From: Echinococcus granulosus
Lineage: Eukaryota > Platyhelminthes > Cestoda > Cyclophyllidea > Taeniidae
Reading direction: 5' to 3'
Assembly (NCBI RefSeq): GCF_000524195.1
Contig: NW_020170436.1
Coordinates: forward strand, 408,246-472,245
DNA length: 64,000 nt
Each line of letters opens with the position of its first letter. Within the stretch, counting starts at the first letter, position 1. Position numbers and translations under genes: made by a program. Positions 53,689-64,000 of this stretch are shown here, one piece after another. Below the pieces are notes generated by a model. The model had not been told where the DNA came from, made no database searches, and saw only the letters and a program-made list of their open reading frames with translations.

Positions 53689-53991
53689 CTAGCTGACCTC
53701 CTCAAGAATGCCGTAAATGGTTTGGAAATCCCTTGGGAGTTCTTGCGCCATTGTTTCCATTGCCTAGGCAATGGGGCCGTTAAAATTAAAGGTTGGGGGA
53801 AGCAAAAAACCACGTCTCACCTTTCTCTCTTCTAGACTGAACAGTGCTGCGGCAATCTGGGAGATGCAAGGAGAAGTGCCATTTCTAACATATTCAACAG
53901 GAAGAAGATAATCCATACTGGATTCTTCCAATCGTGGAAATTTTGGAAGACCTTCAGTGGTCTCTATCAGACTCCGTTTTTGCGCCATTTG
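53689..53991 (-). CDS. two adjacent exons of an unrecognised gene, or 5' ESRP exons
   Basis: Exon 53991-53821 (GTCCTTTTTCCAG| to AGAAAG|GTGAGA) has exactly 57 codons: MAQKRSLIETTEGLPKFPRL, then MDYLLPVEYVRNG, ending AAALFSLEERK. After a 57-base intron, exon 53763-53689 reads METMAQELPRDFQTIYGILE and reaches TAG. Phase 0 at both ends means the first exon could also splice directly to the ESRP exon at 51306. I do not recognise the protein. Splice quality makes at least the first exon likely real. Confidence 0.5.
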
Positions 53992-56900
53992 CTGGAAAAA
54001 GGACAAAAAATAGGCAGGTTGTCGCAATTTCTCTCATTTTCTCCAGCCAGTGGCTAAAACTTGGGACCCCTAGATCCGTTCAACTGCTAAGATCAGCTCT
54101 TTTGCGCCTCTACAACCAGCACAGGGTTTGGAGGTTCCTCAATTCGTCGCTTTTGACGAAGGGGGGAAAGAGAGAACTCTGCCTGCACCGAGCTGTACAC
54201 ATTGAAGATGAGTCTGTACCACCAAGACACGCGCACTTTCTACCCTATTTGATGTAGGCTGGGGTGTTGGTGTCCCCTCTTTGTCGGTGCTAATCGTCTC
54301 CGTCCCCATTGGTGCGGTCAAGGCGACGATAGCTCACCCAGGTCGATGTGTCAAAGCCAAGTGGGCAAACGTGACGTATCTAGACGTGCTTTATTTTCCC
54401 TATCCTTCAGCGAGAAGAGGGATGAAATTGTTGGTACAGGCCCCGTGCACTAAATTCGTGGTGATTCTGGGAGCCCCTTTATTGCACCGATTCAAGCCTT
54501 TTCACCGTTTTTATGATTCACCTCACTACATTTATTGCTAAGGCAAAAGGCGAAAAAAGTTGATTTCCCACGCATTTCTGCCCTCCTGAGTACGCAGTTT
54601 AAGTAATTGGATCTCCCTGAATGAGGCATCAGCAATGATGGTGGCCTTCACCGCTTCCAGCAGGCAACCAGGCGAGTAATTCAAACCACGCAGCAGCCCA
54701 ACACGAGTTAGATCGGGGAATAAAAGGCGGCAAGAAAAACAAAAGGAGAAGAAATTCCATTTAAAATTAGTTTGATTTCAGCCATCCTACTAATTTAATA
54801 AATGACAGTTGAATAACTTTTACTAATTCGGCTGCTGCTTATTTTAAATCAGCGCCCATACAGGTGAGATTGTGAAGCCAGCTAACGTGAAGGTGGGATC
54901 ATACAAAAGCAGGCGGTGAAAAAGGGAAAGGCACAGAACTCACGGCAGTCCCACTGATATAAACATATGGCAGCGGAAATTGTGATTTGTGCAATCTCTC
55001 TCTCTCGGTGGGTGAGCGTGTATGCGTGCTATAGAGAGCGGGCCTTTTGATTGGTCGACGAGACGACCCCCCTTCCACTGGTGTAGGAGTAAAGACGAAT
55101 AAAATATATTAGACGATTTAGTCTAAAAATACACCCACTTAACCACTGACTTCATGTGTGCATGTCGTGTGCTCAAGTGTGACCTTGACGCCAATCAATA
55201 GCCGCCTGCGAGGACGTTGGAGGAACAGAGTGGAGACGAGACCAGCCCACTCGGGCCTGTTTCAACAAATAGCCGAATTTCTGGAGAAAAAGGGAAAGAG
55301 AACCAAAAAATGGGAAAAATAGGAGGAGGCAGCTAGGTTTGCATGCTTTAAGCTCATATTAAGGAAGGTACTTCGTTTGAGCTGAATAGGCTGCCACCGC
55401 TGTTTGCTAGTTTTTAGGTATGGCAGGATGTTATTAAGCAGCCAACTTAGTCAAGTGCTTTCATTATAGTTAACCTTTAATCATATTTTAAAAGAATATG
55501 CTTGCTACCGAACAGGAGTCGCCTCTCCGAAGCCCTTCATGCCTAGACACCACACTCTCGACGAATCATTGCATCGGCAAGGGGCCCTCCCTAATAAAGC
55601 AAATTTAGAATTTTTTTACTTTATCCGAGTATTGATAGTCTCTTTGGTTTGTTTTAGATGGTACAGCTAATAATTTTCCCCCGGAAGGGTTTATAATACA
55701 GTCCCCCTCACTGTCACGTATATATGACGCAATGCAACAAATGACTCCTGATGGCAAAATGACCCCCAAAAAGAAACTTTGTCCTATTTGTAAAAGCAGT
55801 ATTAAAAGCGTTACAAAAACTGGACTAAAGGATTGATTTTTGATGCCTTGAAGGGTCAGTGGTATACTACTGATAAAATTATTAGTAGAAGACTATACGT
55901 GTATCTCCCATCGATCTATTAACAGTGGAATCGCGCACGTACATGCTTAGATTCTCCTCTAAACCCCCAGATCCTGTCGGCACATGCATCACCCAAGTCT
56001 TATTCACTACCGTGATCTCCAATGTTTGCTCTATCGGCAAGGTTTGATGCCTCCCGTTTGACCCATCAAGGTAATCACCTCCCCTTGTTGCTAACTTAGG
56101 CGCTAAATGAGGAATAAAAATACTCCCAACTTCATTTTTTTTGCCTTTCAACTCGAGCTCACAGCGTAAGACAGGCGATTTCGTGAAACTAGGTGACAAA
56201 AATGCCAACCACCAATCTCGCATTGGTGAAGGCACTTGAGGGCCGTGGGTCATTTAACCTCGGGTGTACCCGTCAAGCTTTACTCTTTCTTTGTTCAAGT
56301 CCTCAAAAAAGCAATTGTTAGCGATTTTACTCAGCATGGGCTCACAGAAAGGAGACAGAGGAGTGCAGCTGTCATCATCCAGTCAAGGCTTGATGTATAA
56401 TTGATGCTGGAGTACACTTGAGTGTTAAGCATCAATTGGAGTGCAACTCACAATTAGAGTACATGAACTGGTTGTCATTGTCAATAATTATATTAACGTC
56501 ACATAGCGTGTAAATTAGAGAATTTACAAGTGCAAACGGAGTCAAGTTTGCTGTGGCAGGAGCTTTGATTTGCAGCAAGACCGTTGCTATAGACAGCAAT
56601 GAATTAAATAGACCGAATGGATGATGACGCTCTTCATGGACTCCCCTTTAAAGAAGCTGACTCGGTAAATCAATGCGATGGCTCTCAGCAATCCACTCCA
56701 AAGCCATGCAGACTGTAAAGAAGGAGAAGAGGCTGGCTGGAGAATGTGCCAGCAATTGACAGCAGATCCATCTCTTAATAGCCGTCTCCAAAGCCGAGGT
56801 GGTGACTACCGCTTGGAGCTTAGTATCTTACGGCTCCGGGAACCACCTCTAACCGTAGGCGTAGATAGATGGGTGGATATATGGAAAGGTACGGGATGGA

Positions 56901-58421
56901 TGAGGGACAGATAGATTGCCAGCAAATGCTTAAAAGCCATCTTTTCTACCGATCTTGCCTAAAGTGGCGCTGAAGGCAGAAATCACTTGACTGTCTAGCT
57001 TCCGCAATCTTAACTGTGCAACGAAATTCCTACGACCAACGCACCACTTGACTCAAGTCTCAACCCAAGGGTTCGCACCGTCGGAGCACCGCCCTTTGGC
57101 ACTGATAGCATTTGACTTTGTCAGTGCGTACGGTGAACTGTCGGGTAGAGTGTGAGGCGTAGGCCTCTTTAGACTTCGGCAACACGAAGGAGGTCGATTA
57201 AAGTAGATGTTGCGGGAAAGGCCCTGAAACTATTGTTTCCTCTACCTTTTATGGCGGCAGGGCCCTTTGCTTTTAGCATTTCACAGGCATGAGTCTTTCA
57301 CTACCTGCTTGTGACTACTGATGACGTCTTCAGGACTGCCTTTGATTTTAACACTGAAAGGTGTGGCAACTCCTGCTGATGCTGTGAATTTGAACCAACT
57401 TTGAATGGGTCAGTTGGTTGCCAAAGGGAAAGGCAGAAGCTGGGATATTGGCAGGAAACCTGGACAACAATCTTTAAGTGATGTATATTGATGATTGAAG
57501 TGGTATCATGCTGAACCGACCCGAGCCCTCCCCTAAGGCATCTTGATTGGTGAAGTTTCAGTGGAATAGCTTGCTATGACTGCTTGACAGTGTTGCCTAA
57601 AACCCTCCCCTAGACAGGTCTTTGATTTTAACAGTTCCGACAGTTTCAGGACTTTAAAAACCGGTTACGAGTCAAAAGACTCGGTAGTTAGCCATTAATC
57701 TTCCATTAGGGTGGAAGGAACTTTAACACCGGCGTCAGCAGAGCCCTCCAGAGGTTCGCGTATGCTGCTACCATCGTCCGCCCAACGCGATGCGATGCGA
57801 GGGACCACTGACGTAAAACGAGATGATGATGATGATGCTTCAAAAAGGCGATCATTCCACAATTCAACCACTATTTGCGACTGGAACGGCCACCCGATGA
57901 GTAGCCTCACAGAGCCACCAAATAACCCTCCATTCTGTCCATTCTCGGCCTCCTGAATCCTGGTCTAGGTATATCCCTTTCTCAGTTTCGGAGATTGTCA
58001 AATCCTGTCTCTTGACAATCTTTTATGCCGACATTGCCTGGGAACCACCATTTAGTCGCGATAGTTCCGCTAATTCTACCATCCAAAACGGATTCGCGCT
58101 TTCCTTCCTCCACCCTCTAATGTGGCGAGATGCAAGTAGTGCAGCTAGGGTGGGGAGAGATATATGGGTGGCTCTTGAGAGACATAAATCAAAACAACCC
58201 TCAGTTTTTTGTCACTCCAAGGGAGTGGAAGCCCGCAAATGCGTGAATGTCGCTTGGATTGGCATTGCAGTCACCATAATTTAACACAAGTATCTTTACC
58301 AGACAACAGGGTGAAGAAACCGGCAAAGGTGTGTGCTACATTGGTTGTTGGCTGGCTGATTGAGATAGTGAGTGACTCCACTCTAGCGGACATGTCGTGC
58401 TTTGCATGACCTTGACCTTAC
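53992..58421. other. mostly non-coding with weak minus-strand coding stretches
   Basis: A minus-strand stretch near 54598-54720 (LLRGLNYSPGCLLEAVKATI) reads like protein, but no AG acceptor precedes it. Overlapping ORFs on both strands occur at 57700-57956, around a GAT microsatellite (about 57820-57838). A minus ORF of 123 residues at 55882-56253 has no known motif. Confidence 0.35.
55713..55730. repeat. palindrome family, degenerate copy
   Basis: GTCACGTATATATGACGC, with the centre shifted; it lacks the tail. Confidence 0.55.
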
Positions 58422-58624
58422 CATGATCATAAGCAAGTATGAAATATGTCTTCATGTCGTATAAAGTCAATGAAGAGGACTCAGAGAGTGGAAGTTGGCA
58501 AATCTTCTGCCAGATCTGAGGGAATAGACTTCGAAAAACCACTCCTAAAAAGTTCAAATGAGAATCGTTTTCTGAAGGGGTAGATGCCCCCACCGAAAGC
58601 ACATCAGTCAACTTAATAACGGCT
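58422..58624 (-). CDS. candidate exon, possibly ESRP N-terminus
   Basis: From TTATCATTCAG| to GATCATG|GTAAGG, phase 2 in and 1 out. It encodes AVIKLTDVLSVGASTPSEND, then NFLGVVFRSLFPQIWQKICQ. The pattern G-A-x-x-x-x-S-E/D before a hydrophobic helix vaguely resembles the ESRP1 N-terminus ([20 protein letters not shown]). The resemblance is too weak to assign. Confidence 0.35.
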
Positions 58625-61600
58625 CTGAATGATAAGTTTGGCACTAATGAATAAAACGGATAGGAAGGTCAACCTGAAAGCACGCAGCGCCCTTCTCTGC
58701 CTCATGAGAGCAACTACTACTGACAAATCGTGAGTAGGCGTGTCTGTGCAAGGCACGATCTGTGATAAGAGGCGTAATTTTACAGGATTTGCAAAACAAA
58801 TTTTATTACTGGGTTGAATTTTAATGAGTATAATAGTCTACATATTTCAGTGCAAAATATTTCGTCACTAGACTTACTTCTCACAAAAGATGATGGGCCA
58901 GAATACAGACCATTCAACGGGCTCGTTGGGAAGTGGTGACATTGTTCAATGAAACCAGGGTTTGAGTGCTTGTAGGTTGAGTCTCAGACTCTGCTACTGA
59001 CATCAGTTGCCGTCATCAATAAAAGCTAGGAGGAATTGATTCCCTTCCCAGTTGTAATTTGGTCCGCGTCGGAATGGAGGCACAACGTCCACAGACGAAA
59101 GTGCCCACGAAGTTAAACACACGGCTAAGCATTTCATCCAATCAGTACACTTTTGCACACCTTTGGATACTTAGTCTTAAAGATCAAAACCACTTGGTCT
59201 GAGAGAGAAGCACCACAGAAGCTATACCTTAAGGATAAGGTAAGTCATTTAGGAGCCAGGTATGGAGGGATAACTTCCGATTTCTCCCACTTTATTTTTT
59301 CCACAAATAGCTGCAGCCCACCTACATGACAAATAGGTGAAACCTTACCACTAAGGTCTGCCAAGGAGACTGTCGTTTTTGCTGCTTCTTTTTTATTGCT
59401 AGATAACATCGCCGGCTTTCACACCTCGGTGCCACACACTCGACCCTCCCATTGCACTAATCGTGAACACGTTGAAGGCAACCATTCAGGGCCCACCTAG
59501 CACATCTTGGACGCTATAGAGAAGGATTTTTCTAGGTGATCTAGCCATATCAAAAGCACATCATTACCTCGCAGTAATGGGCGGTCACAGAGCCAGCTGA
59601 AGTCGCACACAGGAGCAGTCCTATGGAACGACCTGTATGGACCTTCGGGAAAAAAGGCGGCCAAATAAATGACTGCTGCGAGCAATAGTTGACAAAGTGG
59701 AAAGTAACAATTTGAGAGGGCATTCCTTTTTAGCTTTAAAAAGGCACTGAAAAGTTTAATTTACAGCGGGTGATTCGTTGTCCCAATGTGGTGGACCAAA
59801 CAGTTCAATATATGTGGTGGAATAAACAAGAAGTAGACGCATATACCTTTAAACACATAAATTATTTATTTATTTTATTGCTTTTAGATTACTCTTACTG
59901 CTTACGATGCATTTCCTGTTAAGGTGGCTGTCTTAAACAGGCAAAGAAGCGTCGTCACATATATGTGACGCTGGTGGTGCAAGTGCTGAACGTGAGTACT
60001 AGCCTTCTAAGTGATTACCCTTTCACAATAACCCTGTTTTGCAGAGAGATACAATATGAAAAAGGTTAGTGTGTGCATTGCACACAGACAAAGAGTATGA
60101 AGGTACATAAGTAAGGAAGAAAATGAAAAAAATCGTCGCTCCAGTCTATCACCTGAATGAATCTGCTAAAAAATGATCACACAAAATAACTTTTTCCTAA
60201 CCCATCTTCTCTTAAGTCGAAGTAAAAGAATTAAAGCAAAAAAAAAAAACAAAAAGAGGGGTTTTAAATGGTCGGTCTCCAAAAGAAATCGCTTGGCTTA
60301 TCGAAACAATCACGTTACAGAGGGCTCAAGGTCCTCCCTAAAGGAGACTTCAGAATTTTATTAGACCGCGGAGTGTGAATCCTTGCCATAAAGCCATCAA
60401 AAGAGGATTAGCGCCCATCGGACTGAGCTGCTCTGTCCTTTCACTGTAATAAGGATGGCAAAATCAGAGTCATGAAGATGAAAGAACCGGAGTGGTCAAA
60501 TGCACAGTTCTAAATAAACGCCTATTCCGGTTATGAATGCTTTTTGAAATAAAAAATCCATTTGTTTATGACATTTTTTTTGAGTTTGCTTTTCAAATCT
60601 GCTTAGCTGCAGATAATCTCATCACCTATTTTGTTGTGACACCCACCCATCAAAATAACAAGGCGGACTGATATTTTGATTGGCCTTAACAACCACCCCT
60701 ACTTTACACCTGCTCACACGATGCCATTTGACACGACAGTCAGACCCTTTGGCCTCCCACCACCCGCCATCTGCTTCCGGCGCTGTGTATCATTTACACG
60801 AGCGGGGAGATTTGGACACGCGTTTGAATAGGGAATAGGGCGATGGAAAAAAAGGGGAGGAAAATTCGGAGCACAAAATACTGGTAAGATAAGCCCGTCT
60901 TTTTTCCTGTAAGAAGCACCGTATCTTAAACCTCGACCTCCTTTATGGCCACCTTCTGTCAGTTCACAGCGCTAAGCGATAGTAACATTTGCTATAGGGA
61001 TCACTCGGAAGGATGAAGTGGCTGCCACAGCACAGAAAAGGGGAGTAAGGGAAAGGATTGGGTGACTGTATTTCAAAAAATCATTAGCAGCCTCCGCCTT
61101 CCTGTCACCAGTCCACTCACAGTGCATTTTGGCGTAGCCAGCTGTCAGGACCTGATAAAGAAAGCGCAATACTCATGCTTGAAATTGATAGAGCTTCACC
61201 CATCAAGTCCGAGGAATAAATTTAACTGTTCAGGGCTATGATTTATTTTTTATTTTGCGTAGGATTTCTATGCATTGGCCGGTAGGGGTGTTCAACTACT
61301 CAGGCACTTTATTCTTCTGCTATACTTCCACTTTGGGCTGGAAACCGAGGCAAAGTTTCCACCTACTGATACCTTTAGTTAGTAGTATGCTCCCCTTTAA
61401 TAATTAGGCTTATGACGACCTCCCAATGTGGACACCCAGGTCTTCGTTAAAGTCACAATAGGTGGCGTGGCAGATCACTTACCACTAATACATGGAAAAG
61501 CTGAGAGAGACTGCGGAGTCCAAGGTGCCCGGGCAGTTAAGCGCCCAGTAAAACAAATCACAAAACCGCCGTAAACTTTATGAGTGTAATTTTTCAATGC

Positions 61601-64000
61601 ACCTACAAAATCTTAGTGAAAACCATAAAACACCCGCAGTGTGGAAAGAGTGCATTCGTGTCCCTATTCCTGTCGGTGTAAGGGCGGAATGGCCCTCGGC
61701 AATTTTTTATGGGCCACGGACAAACTGTGGGAGCAGCGTTGTCGCTACTGTAAACAGATGTGGGCGGGTGTGCTCCCAGGGTTCACAGGACAATAAAATG
61801 CAAAGGCCTAAAGTGAGCCCTTCCCATGACAGTGTAGACTTCAAAGTAGGCGGTTGTAAAGCGCCTCAAGTGTTCCCTCAACTCGAGATAAGCCAAGGGA
61901 GGCTACGAGCATGACCCCTAGGCAGTCCAGTCTAGTCCCAGACATTGCTGATTAGGTGAACTGACAGAAACGGTGAAATTTGGATGTATGCTACAGCAGA
62001 AGACGTTAACCTCCAATTCAGCCTAACGCCAGAATACTTCGATGTTAAGCAGTGGGCAACCCGACGTCCGCAAGGTTGGTTTTTAAAGGCAGGCAGAGAG
62101 GCTGAGACTGACAGTATGAGTGGCGCAGTCACATTTGTTGTGTTGTCGCGTTGATTTACGCCTTAAGACGGAAGGGACAATAGAGGTAGGGAAAGATACT
62201 AACGCAAGTTATTAAATCAACTTAATAAAAATGTTTGGGCTTTAATTGGGATAGGAGGAAAGAGGGAAGGGAGGTAGAAAGGGGAAGAGAGACACCGCTT
62301 CCGTCCTCTCACCATCCTCCGCCTCCGCATTCTCACCCTCCCCATTACGCAATTGCTTTGATGCTGCTTTTTCCCAGGTCATATTTGTCACCCTTTTTGG
62401 ACAAAGTAAGTTTCATTGTACGTGTGAAAGCCGACAGGATACAGCTGGGAGTTGCAATCGAGATGAATTATTTTACTGGCATACAGTGACAAATCATTCT
62501 TGAATGTGAAGGAAAAAATCACAAAGTGCCAAGTTTTTCATCAAATAAAATGTTGATTAAGCATGGAACTAATTGTAAATTACCAACAGTAAAAATAGGG
62601 TATTCATTTTTTCTACAAATATTTTGAACTTTTCTTGCCACTGTCATCTACCACCATTCGACATGTCATAAGATGCCGGCGCTAAAGATTAAATCGTTTT
62701 AATATCTTTGACAGAAAAAAAAATAAGATGTCTGTCTAGTCTTACGTGAACTGACAATTCTGAAATTTTATTTGTTTGTATCGCCTGCGACCTTAACAAC
62801 ATCTTCAAATCCCCGTACCGCAGACAAGTTATTCGTTACGAAGGTGTCCGTTATATATTTTAAACTTTACCCGTCTAACTAGGTGCCTTAAGTAGAGGTT
62901 CTTTTAAAAAAAAAAATTTTAGAAACTTTTGCTTTCAATTTATTGTCTAATATTCTTAGAGGATCAGATTGAAAATTGTCCATAAACTGCAAGGTTTTTT
63001 GCATTTAATTAAAAGAATTTTTACCGCTTATTGCGGAGCCCAAGCTCATTACTCTATAGGATATAGGCTTTTGTTTAGACTATAATTGGAAATTATTTCC
63101 AACAGAAAAAGATCAGCTAGAATTACTGTCATTCTGGGGAATCCGTGGTGCTTACGGTTTCTACAACCATGCGCACACTGCTCATCATAGTGTCAGCAGA
63201 AACATTTACGCCTTCCAGCTACCCTTCTGTTGAAGGGCTAGGAGCCACACTACCTCATCGCGCAGAAAGTTTGCGTTTACAAGCCACCTTGTTAGCCGCC
63301 GTTATTCTAACTCAGGCGCATACATTGATGCCTGTCATCCGCGATGACGGAGTCTGGAATATCGACGGCAGTGGGACCCGCCACTACTAAGAAAGAAAAT
63401 ATTTTTATCAATGGCAAATCGGCAGACCACAAATTTTTCTCCACTCCTCGTTTTCCAATAAAACTTACAAATGAACGAAAATGTCAAATATTGAAATTTC
63501 AACAGTTATAAGAGGTTTGGGTAAGGTCGACGATAGGCTGGACGGACTGTTATCAGAACTGCCATAAATAAAGTGTATTGTGCACCATAATGGTTTTTTT
63601 CGCCTTAAGTGGAGTCGCAGTCGGGCAGGACACAAAAAGCCTATAAGTGTGGTCCCTCATTTTGGCTTGTACTCCATGAATAAGTCCTCCTCTCTCCATG
63701 CTAGCGATAATGACTTGAAAGCCATACAGCTGGGCATGGAGGAGTACGGTCCGCCTAGAATAAAGTGCTCCCATGGTTAAACAAAGCATCAAATCTCGGC
63801 ACAGGCCCTCTCTTTCTCTGAGAGTTGTCAACTTTCCGCGTCGGTGTTTAGAAAGGCCACTCCCTAACACACCTTGGCAGCTCTTCAGGGAACCTGAGTT
63901 TTGTCCTGCTTGGGAACCGAACTAGGAGGTAAGGGTGGAATTGCACGGACTTTCTACTGCACACGATCGGATGTTGTTGTACAAATGGAGCCTCCCGCTT
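58625..64000. other. right end of window, no supported gene
   Basis: Candidate fragments only. A minus-strand 31-base segment with good splice sites lies at about 61118-61148 (VLTAGYAKMH). A plus-strand region at 63107-63390 is open in two frames in succession (RGAYGFYNHAHTAHH, then RLQATLLAAVILTQAHTLMP). One palindrome copy lies at 59953. AT-rich blocks without features occur at 62500-63100. Confidence 0.4.
59953..59990 (+). repeat. palindrome family copy
   Basis: CGTCACATATATGTGACG perfect palindrome, then CTGGTGGTG and GAACGTGAG. AATAACCCTGTTTTGCAG follows some 50 bases on. Confidence 0.75.

Noticed and set aside
61597..61914. Plus-strand ORF with PAVWKECIRVPIPV, reminiscent of reverse transcriptases.
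   Set aside because: Only one short motif-like match and none of the catalytic blocks; not enough to call a retroelement.

Overview
The window is nuclear DNA of a bilaterian animal, most likely a parasitic flatworm. A tapeworm (taeniid-like) is my best guess, but the sequence cannot prove it. The evidence is four recognisable animal gene families, each split by GT-AG introns. Intron sizes mix very small (44, 47, 57, 72, 73 and 91 bases) with very large (over 5 kb). Some coding pieces are tiny (40 bases, perhaps 12). There are microsatellites and two assembly gaps of exactly 100 N. No prokaryotic operon, phage or CRISPR feature is present.

Layout, left to right. (1) 46-4486, minus strand: N-terminal half of a JIP3/JIP4 (sunday driver, UNC-16) scaffold gene. 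It carries the RH1 domain, coiled coils including the second leucine zipper, and the RH2 domain, and runs off the left edge. (2) 7253-7843, plus strand: a complete two-exon TSPO (translocator protein) gene, head-to-head with the JIP gene. (3) 11164-41962, minus strand: a roughly 31 kb gene of the AFAP1 family (actin-filament adaptor). It has an N-terminal helix, SH2-ligand-like tyrosine motifs, PH1, a Ser/Pro-rich linker, PH2 and a Glu-rich, basic tail. Ten coding exons join in one consistent phase; the extreme 5' end and the last C-terminal joins are unresolved. (4) 45505-51306, minus strand: ESRP/fusilli epithelial splicing regulator. Ten phase-consistent exons give 756 residues from the exonuclease-like region through four RRM-like units to the stop codon. 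(5) 53.7-58.6 kb, minus strand: isolated well-spliced coding exons that may be 5' ESRP exons or a separate gene.

Other content. A dispersed repeat of about 1 kb occurs as an inverted pair in two AFAP introns, flanking the exons that encode PH1 through PH2. A short palindrome (core CGTCACATATATGTGACG) recurs at least eight times, four of them in AFAP intron 1. A plus-strand intronless ORF with one frame break lies in another AFAP intron. (CA)n tracts and long C/G homopolymers also occur.

Functional reading. The genes do not form a pathway cluster. JIP is a motor adaptor, TSPO an organelle membrane protein, AFAP an actin/Src adaptor and ESRP a nuclear splicing factor. All identities come from recall of family sequence patterns, not from a database search. 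Exon joins were tested by splice-site consensus and phase arithmetic.
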